Shown piece by piece: positions 36,296 through 46,600 of a DNA stretch of 64,000 nucleotides (the stretch's first letter is position 1; each line of letters begins with the position of its first letter). This DNA is from Rhinopomastus cyanomelas (lineage: Eukaryota; Chordata; Aves; Bucerotiformes; Rhinopomastidae), in the NCBI GenBank assembly GCA_013400115.1, contig VXBP01004497.1, positions 652-64,651 on the forward strand. The letters run 5' to 3'. The translations under genes were made by a program, and so were the position numbers. A model generated the notes under the pieces. It saw only the letters and a list, made by a program, of their open reading frames with translations. It was not told the DNA's origin and searched no databases.

Positions 36296-36359
36296 AGGAA
36301 AGAGAAAATACTTTCATGATGGAAACTAGGAAAGAGAAAATACTTTCATGATGGAAAAT
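36296..36359. repeat. 32-bp direct tandem duplication
   Basis: Two adjacent copies of a 32-bp unit beginning aggaaagagaaaatacttt, at 36296-36327 and 36328-36359, differing only near their right ends (ct versus at). Looks like a recent local duplication. Confidence 0.93.
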
Positions 36360-38184
36360 ATCTCACTGAAACATGGAGATGCAGTGTTTTAACAGTCTGG
36401 GACTATGAAGTTTGCCAAGGTTTTCTCCAGACAAACATCCCAGGCTCGTAGCAGAAGTTCTTGAAGAAGGCCTGGAAAAGTTTCTCCTGGTGGCTGACCA
36501 TGTGCAGTATCTGGCATGCTTACACAGAGGGACGAGTGATGTAGTGAATGTGCTCATAGACATCTTTCTGCTGCACAGACACTCTTTGAACTTGCTGATC
36601 AGTCTCTCTTCCCCCCTAGAGTCAGGGCACTTGCTGACATCCTAAAAAAAACAAAGAAAACCTGTGAAGCAAGTAGGTTTGGAGTTGAAAGGATGCCACA
36701 GTGCAGACTCATGCCAAAGCTTTGAGGCAATAAGTCAAGGCTGCAAAGCTGCTAAAGCTTGTAGATGCTGACATGCCAGATTGCAAAAATGCCTGAGGCA
36801 AAAGTGCTGGAAAAACTGCCAAGACCAAAGGTACCAAAGAGAAAGACCCCAGAGCTGAAACAGTGTCTTGTATATGCTGGGAATGAGCGATCAAAGCACT
36901 CTCATGGTCACCAAAACAAAGTTCAAATGTTAAAAGGATCAGTCATACCTGCAAGAGAAGGATTGTGACCCTAAATTCAGCAGCAGGACCGCAATGCATG
37001 CAATTTTTGACTTGCAAAGGTATCACTGCTGTGGGTAATTTTTTTTAGAGATGGAAGAAAAGATGATTGATTGGAAGGTGGTTGAAATGGAGGTTGTGAC
37101 CCAATAAGTGATTTTGAGGGGTTCAAAATTCTGTATCAGCTGGATCCTGGAAATCTGAAGAGCTTAGATACGTTTCAGTTTATTCCTGATGATGATGCTG
37201 AGAGCACCAGAAGTGTCTTCAGATATGTGCACATATACATGTTTGTCCTTTCACAAGTGTTTTCTTAAACTACTTCTTTAAAATATACACATAGATTATT
37301 TAATGCAGAGGAGAAGTAGCACAGTTTGCATTTTACTGTCTCTGTGTGCACAAATGTTGAGGGTTACATGGTTTTTCCCTTGCTAAAAATCACAACTCAA
37401 TCTTCACCTGTGCTGGAGGTGGTCTAGAGTGACCTGTGGGTCACTTCTAGGTGGAAGAGAACAGCACCCATCTGAGACCTGGAGAAGCCACTTCTTTGAT
37501 CCACAGCTGGATGGGAACATGACAGAAAAGGCAGGAAATCAAGCTGAAGCACTGGAAAGCAGTGTCCTACCATTTACGCTGTTACCCAGACAGGAAAATC
37601 AGTGTGATATCTGTCAGGTGTGTTTGCCTTGCTTCCTCTGTTCCTACATGCAGGAAAGGACAGCCTGTGGAGGAGCTGCATTGCCGCTGTCCTGCCTGGG
37701 GCACTGATCAGACCCTCCCTCTGCTGTGGCTATCAGTGTTCTCCAGCATGTAGCTTCTGTGCTGTGCAGGACTCGGCCTTCCCCACTGACCCTATTGACC
37801 TTCTCAGTGTGTCAGCAGAGTCTGTGTAACAGGGAGATGAATCCCACTAGTATTTACATTTGCTATGACAGGCTATGTCTGTAGGTCCATGCCTTATGGC
37901 ATACCTGACTGAATTCACCAGTCTCAAGCTGGGCACACTATTTGTGTGGTGTGTAGTGTAATGTAGTATATCTATCCTGGCCTGTAAACAACTTGATTTC
38001 ATGCAGCCTTATAACTAATTGTGTTCAGTTATCTTTAGGGTATCTGTGGAATCTGAACCTTTTCAGGGCTGCTTTACTTTACTATACACCAGGCATTTAA
38101 TTTTCACCACTGCTCTGTAGCTATTATGCAAATACAGAGTTAAACTGGACGTGTTGTTTTGGCTGACAGCACTGTACTCCACTC
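36360..38184. other. unique flanking DNA
   Basis: Overlapping frames on both strands at 36363-36968, and a plus frame at 37429-37707 that ends near a donor-like CTGTCAG|GTGTGT. None is recognised. GATCAAAG at 36889-36896 and CTTTGATC at 37494-37501 are further TCF/LEF-like 8-mers within 5 kb of the NKD1 start. Confidence 0.4.
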
Positions 38185-38345
38185 CTTGTCAGGAGGCCCC
38201 ATCCCTGGCGATATTCAAGGCAAGGCTGGACAAGGCTCTGAGCAACCTGATCTAGTTGAGGATGTCCCTGCCCATTGCAAGGGAGTTAGACTAGATGACC
38301 TTTGGAGGTCCCTTCCAACCTAGGCCATTCTAGGATTCTGTGATG
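38185..38345 (+). mobile_element. short CR1 3' end
   Basis: The segment 'aggccccatccctggcgata' leads into 'gactagatgacctttggagg' and a TTCTAGGATTCTGTGATGA tail. Older subfamily, 5'-truncated. Confidence 0.87.
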
Positions 38346-40579
38346 AGAAAACACTTCAGTGGTACACACAGGGTTCTTCTCAATCTAACTGCTGCTGTAA
38401 CTCTTGCTATTGCAAGTATTGTAATTAATTTTACTAGGCTCTTGAACATTTCACAGTAAGTCTTGAAGTGGTCTTATTCACTTGTTCCTTGGATGAGATA
38501 CATTTATGTATTTCCTATCATCAAATGGTTTATAGAGTATCAAAGTTCAAAAGGGTTTTCCATCCTCTGAAAAAGCAGAATGTAGTCAGTGCTAATGAAA
38601 GGGCAATGAATAATACTCTACGTCATTACTTTCAAACTTGAAGAATTCTGCTGGGGTCACTGGGTTGAATTAGAGACCCTTTAATCATTGGTACAGTTTT
38701 ATGAATGGTGTACTTTACTCTGATATTTAACTAGACGTCACTACTTAACACACTTCTGGCTCCATGCAAGGGAAAAACAAAAGGCTTTGTGTGCCTGAGG
38801 CCCCTGTAGTTTGGAGGATCATTACAATTGTACTGAGGCAAATCTGGAGCTCCCTGGTTTAGTTGGTAAACCAGGCCAAATCCTCCTGAAATCAACTGGA
38901 ATTTGTCTGAGAAAAATAATGTTAACAATAGCAAAATTTGCTCTTGAAGAGTAACTAAAACTTTCTCTGTCCCAGGTGGAGGAAGGAGTAGCCGCAGCTG
39001 TGATTTCTACTCAATGTGATGTCACTAGCTTGTGTTTGTCCCACTTCCGTGCCCCAGCACTGCAGTCCTGAATCCCATTGTATGTGGAGTCAGTTCCTGG
39101 CATTCGCGATCCTTCTGTCTGATTTGCTTTCCTGTGCAAACCCTGGTTATGCAGGGTACGTCACTGCCTGCAGTGCAAAAGAGCTTCTTTTAACCTCTAA
39201 CAAACACTGCACATATGGGGAAGCAGAACTGCATAGCAGTGACCGTGTCACCAACGCAAGTCTCCTCATCTCCTAACTGCAACACAAGTGGACCTCTGTA
39301 ATCTGCTGTGAAAGCAAGGACTTCTTCCCCGAGATGCTTGTTCAGACCTGCTGAACTCGTGACATTTCTAGGGCCTCATTTTGTTCCCAAGAGCTGAATG
39401 ATGGGGCACCACTTCACACAATCAGTAACTGGATCCACACCATTTGGGGGTCACTTCCACCGGAGTGTTCTATGCTTCTCACAAACAGTGAAGATCAGAG
39501 ACATTTCAAATCAACCGCTTTCTGATGAAGTTAAGAGAGGTACTCAAGTAAATGCCAAGCTGAGAAGAAAATTAAATTGAAATTACAATCTAGAATTTCT
39601 TCATAGGCTTCAGAGAGTTTTTACACGTTTTCACTGTCTAGGTGAGGCTGGTACCCCAAGGAGTCTACTTCCTCTAAACCAGTTTCTTCCCCTCTTTCTT
39701 CCTTCCCCAAAACAAGAGGCAATCTTCAAAGGAACAAATATGTCACTTTAAAAATGCAACATAAAAAATGGGCCAAATAAATTATTAAAATACACAAAAA
39801 AGAGATGCGCAAAGATGCATGTTATTAGCTATTTGACAAGCAATTGATGCTGTTGCAATGACTGCATTTCACAACACAAGTGTTTTCCTCACTAGACAGA
39901 TAAATAGTTGAAATAATGTGAGAAGTGGCTTTGCAATCATCCAAAGAACAATTTGGCTTGAAATGGCTCATTTAATGGCCTTCCACTGGCTGTGCTGCAC
40001 AGCCCTTTCATGCCAGACCTTCACCACATCCATGTGCTTTGCAGTTCCTTCCAAAAACCAGCTCCAAGACTGAGCCTCCTCTCCCCATCCCAATTCCCTG
40101 CAGAAACATTACTACATGTGCTTTGGATCTTTTTTCAGATGAGCTCCAAAGTCTAACTCCTTCTTCTTCCCAATGCTTGAAACGTATGGCTTTGAAAGCA
40201 CAGATGTGGCCTTGAAGGTTTTGGACTGGGCCCATCTGGGTCAATCCCTACATAGTTTGACTAGTAGTTTCTTGAGTAAAATTCTCAGAAGCCTTCATTC
40301 TTTTCTTGTTCTGAGTCTACTCCACACTCCCTTTTATCTCTCCTAGTTGAACTACAAGGATCTCGAGGGAGAGGTGATTTTCATAAACAGAAAAATAATG
40401 ACCAGCCAGCGGAAGGAAACTCATTTTTAAGTGAGTCTGAGAACTGCCTTCATGAAACAGCAAGTTTCCTTTTAGTTTATTCTCCATATATAACAAAGAC
40501 ATGGTGGAGAACAAGGGGAGACTCTTTTTAAATATCATCTATTCTGTTAATAATAATAATTATAATTAGTATTAAAAAT
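38346..40579. other. AT-rich DNA immediately upstream of the CpG island
   Basis: No repeat family and no named gene. Minus frames at 38731-38934, 40008-40244 and 40317-40538 are open but unrecognised. A TAATAATAATAATTATAATT stretch at about 40548-40567 and an A-run at 40580-40591 mark an abrupt change to GC-rich sequence. Confidence 0.45.
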
Positions 40580-40664
40580 AAAAAAAAAAAAGCGGGTCCG
40601 GGGCTAAGTGGGTTGGGGAGCGAGTCCAGCCCGTGCCTGGCTGGAAGTGAAACGCGCCCGGCTG

Positions 40665-40733
40665 CTCCTTTTTCTCTCTCTCTTTCTCTTTTCCTTTTTT
40701 TTCTTTCTTTCCTCCCCCCCCCCCNCCCCTTTC
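40665..40733. repeat. 69-nt polypyrimidine tract at the promoter edge
   Basis: An unbroken C/T run: (TC)n, then T-rich units, then a C-run interrupted only by an N at 40725. Such tracts can form triplex DNA and are common sequencing-gap sites. It lies about 350-420 bases upstream of the NKD1 start codon. Confidence 0.9.
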
Positions 40734-41051
40734 ATCTGCCGCCGCGGCCCAATGGGAAGGCGGAGGCTGCCTGCAAGTGGTCTAATCTCAATGAGGTGTC
40801 AATCACGATCCCCGGTGGGTGAAGTGAGGGCTTTTGTACCCGCCTCTGGCTCTGGGAACCAGAGGAGCGGGGAGGGAGCCCGGAGCGGAGCGGGGGCCGC
40901 CGGACCGAGCAGCGGGAGAAGCACTGGGCTCTGATATCGCCTGTGCCCGGGCAGGGAGCAGTGGGGCACACGGATTTCAAACCGCGCTGGGATTTTTATA
41001 CAGCTACGGAAAAAAACGACGAGACAACCCGAGCCTCCGGCAAACAGTCCA

Positions 41052-41268
41052 ATGAATCGCAATTGCGGATCAATGCAGAGAGATGGGGAAACTTCACTCG
41101 AAACATGGTGAGTTCCTTCCACTTGCTACTTCCTCAGCCCCTTTCCCTTGTTCTTCGGGGTCTTGCTCGGTTTGTCGCTGCGATTTTTATGCCGGGCTCT
41201 AACGATCTTCCTTTATTATTTCCCCCCACACACACTTTGCTCCGGATCTGCCTAGCTGCCGTCTGTAA
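41052..41268 (+). promoter_or_regulatory. overlapping upstream ORF in the NKD1 mRNA
   Basis: An ATG at 41052-41054 lies 31 bases before the NKD1 start, in another frame. Joined across intron 1 (41107 to 41256) it runs 22 codons to TAA at 41266-41268 in exon 2, so it overlaps the NKD1 start. A second in-frame ATG is at 41073. Both have poor context (C or T at -3), whereas the NKD1 ATG at 41083 has G at -3 and G at +4. Leaky scanning would allow NKD1 translation while the uORF dampens it. Depends on the transcription start lying upstream of 41052. Confidence 0.5.
41083..41107 (+). CDS. NKD1: NKD1 coding exon 1 (coding part)
   Basis: Encodes MGKLHSKH plus one base. The start has a strong Kozak context (GAG ATG G) and gives the conserved NKD N-terminus; the exon ends at a consensus donor G|GTGAGT (41108). 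The myristoylation signal MGKLHSK anchors NKD proteins at membranes. Confidence 0.9.
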
Positions 41269-41692
41269 GCCCAGAGAAAGTCCAGAAGGTAGGGACGGCT
41301 CCCGTGTCCGCTCTGCTCCAACTCTGACCGCCTTCCCCACCCAGGGGGGCTGCCCCGTCCCCTGCCCTCTCCCTTTTACTTTCCGCCGCCGTTTGCGCTC
41401 TGTGACCTCCCTCCCCGGGCTCCTATGTTTGCCCCCCCCCGCCCTCTACCCCGGCTCCTGCCCCCGGCCCCGCTGTCCCCGGGCGGCAGCGCGGGCGGCT
41501 CAGGACGGCATTGTCTCCTCTGCCCTAGGTGATAGTTTTGCCGTGAACGCCTCCCTGGCTCGCAGAGGGCTGGAGGACTGGATGGTGAAGCAGAAATACT
41601 CCGGGGGCAGCAGCAGCAGCAGCGGCGGCAGCAGCTCGGGGCTTCAGCACGGCTGCCAGCACCGGACTGTGTGTAGGCTCTCCAGCGCCAGG
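41083..41692 (+). CDS. NKD1: NKD1, N-terminal coding exons 1-3 (partial gene; join 41083-41107, 41256-41288, 41529-41692)
   Basis: NKD1 binds the PDZ region of Dishevelled through an EF-hand-like domain and restrains Wnt signalling at the plasma membrane. Here only the first 74 residues are present. They start MGKLHSKH, where Gly2 is the N-myristoylation site of vertebrate NKD proteins. Next comes the conserved AAVCKPRESPEG block encoded by exon 2, then GDSFAVNASLARRGLEDW at the start of exon 3, then a GGSSSSSGGSSSG run and a basic Cys/His stretch ending RLSSAR. All four splice sites in between are GT/AG and the phases join exactly. AAVCK and RGLEDW fit mammalian NKD1 (AAVCK, KGIEEW) rather than NKD2. 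The EF-hand and His-rich C-terminus are not in the window, so they lie beyond 64,000. Oddity: KPRESPEG where human NKD1 has KRRESPEG. Confidence 0.9.
41256..41288 (+). CDS. NKD1: NKD1 coding exon 2, 33-nt micro-exon
   Basis: Acceptor CTAG at 41252-41255 and donor GAAG|GTAGGG at 41288/41289. The exon encodes AVCKPRESPE with split glycine and alanine codons at its ends (phase 1 in, phase 1 out). It is a whole-codon length (33 nt), so skipping would keep the frame and remove the RESPE block. It falls in no open frame of gene-finder length. Confidence 0.88.
41529..41692 (+). CDS. NKD1: NKD1 coding exon 3
   Basis: Acceptor CTGCCCTAG ends at 41528; donor CAGG|GTATGT follows 41692. The 164-nt exon ends on a codon boundary. 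It encodes DSFAVNASLARRGLEDWMVK, then a Ser/Gly run from an AGC/GGC trinucleotide tract at about 41605-41640, then the Cys/His-containing LQHGCQHRTVC. The Ser/Gly run has no counterpart in the human protein as I know it. Confidence 0.9.
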
Positions 41693-41848
41693 GTATGTCA
41701 CTTTCCACACCCCCGCCCCCGCTTCTGGGACTCTTTCAACCGCCCTCTCTCCCTCCCTCTCTCCCTCTCGAGGCTCGGTTGTGCAAAGGAAGGGTTTTTT
41801 GTACCCTAACGCTGCTCCAAGGGGCTGCCCCGTGGGTGGTTTCGCAGC

Positions 41849-41856
41849 CCTTTGAT
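41849..41856 (-). promoter_or_regulatory. TCF/LEF-like site just after exon 3
   Basis: CCTTTGAT, the reverse complement of ATCAAAGG, lies about 155 bases downstream of the exon 3 donor at the edge of the CpG island. Compatible with Wnt-responsive control of NKD1, but a single 8-mer is weak evidence. Confidence 0.25.
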
Positions 41857-43638
41857 GAAGTTGGGAGCAGGAGAATGAACTTGGTGCTGGTACAAAAGGA
41901 GATGAGCAAGGGGACCTGTCTGCTGGTGTCCGGGCAGAACAAACCCCTCCACACACGGAGAGTCTCTGGGAAAAGCCCAGCACTTTGTCCGGGTGTGCAA
42001 GCTGGTCATCCCTCACTGGTGCGCGAGGTTGTCTGTGACATTTTGGCAGAGGAGTTCAGGAAGGGAGAAGCCCCTAAGAATTTATTGTTGTTCCTCTGCT
42101 CCTCGCTAACCACGTGTGGTTGACTCTTTCCACGAGTTCCTGCTCATGTCACTTGTCCTGCCTGTTCTTTTCCACCTTTTCTGCTTCCTCCAACTCTTTC
42201 CTGTAAAGTTGGGCTGCAGAAGTTGTTTAAATTGCCTCTTCTACTCTTTATAGTTTTTTAAATGTTGTCTCTTTAACAAAAAGTCGTGATGGGAGGTAAA
42301 CAAACTTAGCAATTGTTAGATATGGTCCTCACAGTTTTTCAGGGTATGATCCAGGGCTTATTGATGTTTACTGAAAGACTCCCACTGAAAGCTTCATCAG
42401 TGGAAAAGTAACCTGAGAGATGGGGAGATTGGAATCTCTGCTTCCCAGCAAGGAATGTAGCTCTGAAAGCACAAACAGAACAGGGCCACCAAACCTCCTG
42501 CGGGCTCTTCATTTTGTTAGCCACCAGCTTTATTGTCAGCAGCCTTCTCGTGTCTCAGGAAAAATTAACTCCCAAGTAGAGAAGACTTCATTTTAGCTGG
42601 GGTGTCAAAGTGTGTAGCAGATATGTGATATGGGAAAGGCTAATGATGTCTTTTAGATTCTACCAGTATAATGTTTAGAGGAGAGTGAGTTGCTTGGAAG
42701 GCACTGAAAGTGAGATGAAGGGAGTAGGGTATTCATGTGTTTGTAGCTGATGAGCGTAATCGTATTCAACTGGCAGGTGTGTTTGGTTGAAGTGATTTTT
42801 ATTGTGCTTTACATGAAGACAGTGCGTTCAAAGAAAGAAGGTCTCATTCATAGTGGTGCATCTATGTAGGATAAAGGTGCAAAGAGCAGGGACATGTGCT
42901 TTTAATTATTTTTCAGTATCCCTACTTTTGAGTCAAACTACTTATGTTCTACCTCTTGCATATGTGTTTGCTAGGAAAACAGCTCATCTCACCAAATTAA
43001 AACATTAACTTAAAATACAAGAGTTGAGAGTCAAAAACTCTGACTTAAGCTTTGTTAAATATTTTTTTTTCCACAGAGACTTTTGGAAAAGAAAAAAAAA
43101 AACTAAGTAATTGCTAAGATACTTTGCTATACGCTGTACTCTTCAGTTCCATGGGGTCTGCTCAGCTGGACTGACAGTAGAACAGTAATTCTCTTCTTAC
43201 TCAGTGTCCTTCTCATGATAGCGCAGCAATTAGCAAGCCATTAATGAAAAAATGAATGTCAGATTCTGTGCATTATAGAACTCTGAGTAGGTCTCAGTAT
43301 ATGTAAAGGCACTGCTCCCATGAGGCTGTTTACTGTTTTCCCAATAGAGCTGTTTCTGAGTGTTTGCAAATATTTGCTAGTTATTTGCCAGATGTATCTG
43401 GTAGTATCTATATGCATACAGAACTTGCTAATTGCTTTAGTTTAATTGCCATCCTGTCACAGGCACACTGTGCTGGCTACACTGAACTCCATTTAAAAGA
43501 TTAACTTTGGGTAGTATGGAAGGATGCACTTCTGATCCTACATTGGAACCAGATGTATAGTCTTTCTGACAAGGATTATGGAGTCACAGCTATTGATTCC
43601 ATAACTGAAACTGCATGACTGTTTCTCTGTTGAGATCT

Positions 43639-43647
43639 CTTTGATCT
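43639..43647 (-). promoter_or_regulatory. TCF/LEF-like site in intron 3
   Basis: CTTTGATCT, reverse complement of the AGATCAAAG core of the TCF/LEF consensus. Confidence 0.22.
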
Positions 43648-46600
43648 CCTGTACCAAGATACAAAGTGAATTGTAACCTCTTGGCTCTCTGTTCACCTTT
43701 GGATAGAGAAATACCTAGTCACTGCTACTAAAGGTTAGTCATAAAGAACTGACTGGGACACTTATGTATTCTGTGGTAATGTTGCACCAAGGGCTTGTCT
43801 CCTGGCTACCTCAAAATTCCTCCTGAAAATGGCTTACAAGGCTCTGTGGAATGGGACAGTTTTATTGTATTACAGCTAAAACTTTGGTTTCTCCTGAAAA
43901 CATGTTTGTTTTTACCCCTGAAAGGGAAACTAATAGCTATGTTTGTGACTTGTGGCAGAAAGGGTTAGATTGAACACTGGCATTCAGAGAAGCATACAGT
44001 AGAGTTCAAAAACATTAATGGTCCTAGAAATACTCTTCTTCCTAGGGATCCTTAGTCAGAATTTTGTTGATGCTGGTTTCATTGTTGAAATCCTGTGAAC
44101 TTCCAAAAGACTTCCTGATGGGAGAGGAGAGTGCTCAGTTGCTTCCAAGTCTGCAACTTCAAAGACTTGAATAAGTTTGACTTCTGCTGCTCTCTGTAAG
44201 CCAACAGCTCTGTCTTGGTTTGTAGTTGGAAGGCTGTTTTCCTTAACACTGAGTTGCATTACTCAAATTAGTCATCCAAGGGAGATGAGACTGAAGTTCA
44301 GGGGATTCATGTAGTGTTTTATAAGACGAATGAGTGACTAATAGAGGAAAGCAGTAAAATTTCATTTGTGCTCCTCTCCTATTAAATTTATAATAGTTAT
44401 GGAGGAGAAGTCCTTTTCATCAGTTTCCTCAAGGAGTGTTTGACACAAGAAGGGTTCACAGATACTCCTTCTTTTCATGAACTGAGATTTAGAGAGCAGC
44501 TTGCTTGTAGCTGAGTTCCCTTAGCTGACTTGTCATCCGTGTGGTGTCTGGTCCATCTGTGTCTCTCCTGTAAGACCAGTGACTGGTGTCCAGCTATTGC
44601 CAAATGCATCAGTCATCTGAGAAGGATATCCTAGCAAATCGTTGAGGGAAGGCATGAGCTAGGGGAAAGAGGGAGTGTATCTGCAATATGTGCTTGTGGC
44701 GTGTGTGTACGACTTTTTGTTGTGGGCTGTGAGCTCTGATCTCATTAAACCATTGCCACCCGCCCAGCAGGGGCTGCTCTGCTCTAAACGTTTTAATTAC
44801 GGTGGAGGCTGAGAGCTGGGCTGCAACCGTCCTTCCACATCATGCAGAATTAAACAAAAAAGGAATTCTTTTGCATCCATGAAAAGTATGAGGTCCAGAG
44901 TCATCTTCTAGTTTCAAAGCTAATTGAAACCACTGGGGCTGTAAATTTGTTGGAGTAACTGAATACGCTTTTGCTGCTTTATGAATGAGTTAACTTGTGT
45001 GAAGCAAGGTTTCCTGACACTGGATTATCCTGTATTATTCTTCGGTTTAAAATTATTCAGTGTGTTTACTTTTGCAAACTATTTTTGGACAGCAACATTG
45101 TTTGCAAGTATTCTTTATTTATTTATCCAAGAAGTAGCTCTTTGCTGGAGGGGAAAACATGTGACATTTGCTTAGTTCAATTTTCATTTATCTTCAAAGC
45201 CATAAGAATAAGAAATTTTACTAGTTTCTTGCCTGTCTCGTTGAGATCTGTGCTTGGGATTGGAAAAAAAAAAATTCCCATATTTTTTAATTAAATTTGA
45301 AATCAACACACAGTGAGCAATGTTGTAAGTCATCATTTTAGGTAAAATAGAGAAGACTTGAGCTTACCACTTCTGCAGGGCTCATTGGTGCTAGTGATTC
45401 TCATGTTCAACCCTAATTGATATTTAGAGTTGAGTGTCTGGTCTGGAAAAACAGAGTATGAAATGCTGAGGCACATCAGCACTTCAGAGGTGGGGCTTGT
45501 TCTCCATTTGTTCTGTGCCTTTAACTGCCAGTGACATTAATGGGCATTCCTTGCATGGCTGAGAGGAGACTACACCACTGTCAACTTGGGCTCCTCTACC
45601 ATGATCTTTCTTAAATTAAAAAAGAAAAAAGAAAAGCCTTTCCCAGTTCCCCACTGTGAAGCACTATGTGTGTGTGCACATAGGAAAATACGTGGCTTTG
45701 TGCATGATACAGCTGAGTGGGACATCCATCCAAAAGGAAAATAATAAACAAAACCAGACTTTGGTTTTTCAGTGGTGTGCATAAACTGTGGCTTAAAGGC
45801 TGTTGAGATTGAAGATTTAGTTGTAGCACTATGCTGGGTCATCTCCTGGGTAGGATGACATTTGAAAGGCTGCCTTCTTACTGATATGGTGACAAGAGCA
45901 ATTAAAACTCCTAGGATGCTATCTGGAAGCCATCTTTTAAGTGGAAGTATTTCCAAGTCCATTCATGTGACCAGTGCATGGAGAATTATTTGTAGCATTT
46001 CGGAGAGTTAAAGGAAACAAACTCATCAGTATTAGATGTTGAGTTGACTAAAATATGCACAATTTTGATACACAAAATACTGTGTGTGTAATTTAAAATA
46101 ACATTGTCAGACTTTGTGTTGTCAGAGAGGGAAGCAGAATCTACTTACTGTTGAAATGTGGTGCCAACAAACCAAGCTAATTGAATTAGTGGGGCATGTA
46201 GTTTGTTACCAGTTCTGGTTTGGAAAAATTTGAATATGAATATTAACAATCAAAGGGTCTCTCAAATTATTAATGCCATGGTGATGAGATTAGTGACTTG
46301 GCCAATACTGTAGCAGAAAGCTGGATTCCAAGGGAATTATCCTTGAATGATACCAGTTGGTGCAATTAAATGCCACAATTCAGTTGCCATATGGAAAGTG
46401 TTAGGTATCCTTACATGGTTTCAAAGCTATGTGCTGGAGGTTAAATTGACATATGAAGAAAAACACAAATTAAATATTTTGTGTTATGAAATTAAAAGTT
46501 AACTTTGCTTGAGCCATATGGAGGAGGTGGATGGAAGACAGTCTGTATTTCATCAGGGCTTGTTTTATAGGTGCTTCAGATTTAATGTGGGGCACTTTTC

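Larger units (their letters stand above)
40592..41700 (+). promoter_or_regulatory. NKD1: CpG-island promoter and 5' UTR of NKD1
   Basis: GC- and CpG-rich sequence begins abruptly after the A-run at 40580-40591 and continues through coding exon 3. It contains a CCAAT box at 40749-40753 and a TTTTTATA stretch near 40992-40999, but no decisive TATA box, so initiation may be dispersed as in most CpG-island promoters. The 5' UTR must end at 41082; its start cannot be fixed from sequence. The open frames through this region (40608-40934 and 40943-41809 on the plus strand, several on the minus strand) reflect the rarity of stop codons in GC-rich DNA. A single N lies at 40725 in a C-run. Confidence 0.8.

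Noticed and set aside
36363..36968. Overlapping frames on both strands suggestive of a processed pseudogene
   Set aside because: No reading matches a family I know, frames contradict one another, and no poly-A tail or flanking duplication is seen.
37429..37707. Plus-strand frame ending at a donor-like site upstream of NKD1
   Set aside because: Its acceptor is weak and no partner exon is visible; it could be an upstream non-coding exon but there is no evidence for it.
38731..38934. Minus-strand frame with a strong acceptor-like tract (about 38910)
   Set aside because: No usable donor or poly-A signal follows, and the reading is unrecognised.
1..40579. BRD7 or another mammalian neighbour of NKD1 in the flank
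   Set aside because: BRD7 lies upstream of NKD1 in mammals, but no bromodomain or other reading from it is seen; it probably lies further left.
40943..41809. A 288-codon plus-strand frame through the CpG island
   Set aside because: It begins at a non-ATG codon, crosses NKD1 introns 1 and 2, and only its 41529-41692 part is coding. The rest is open because stop codons are rare in GC-rich DNA.
41376..42016. Minus-strand frames of 110-163 codons opposite NKD1 exon 3
   Set aside because: Shadows of the GC-rich region; poly-Ala and poly-Cys readings come from the antisense of the Ser/Gly repeat. No start context or domain.
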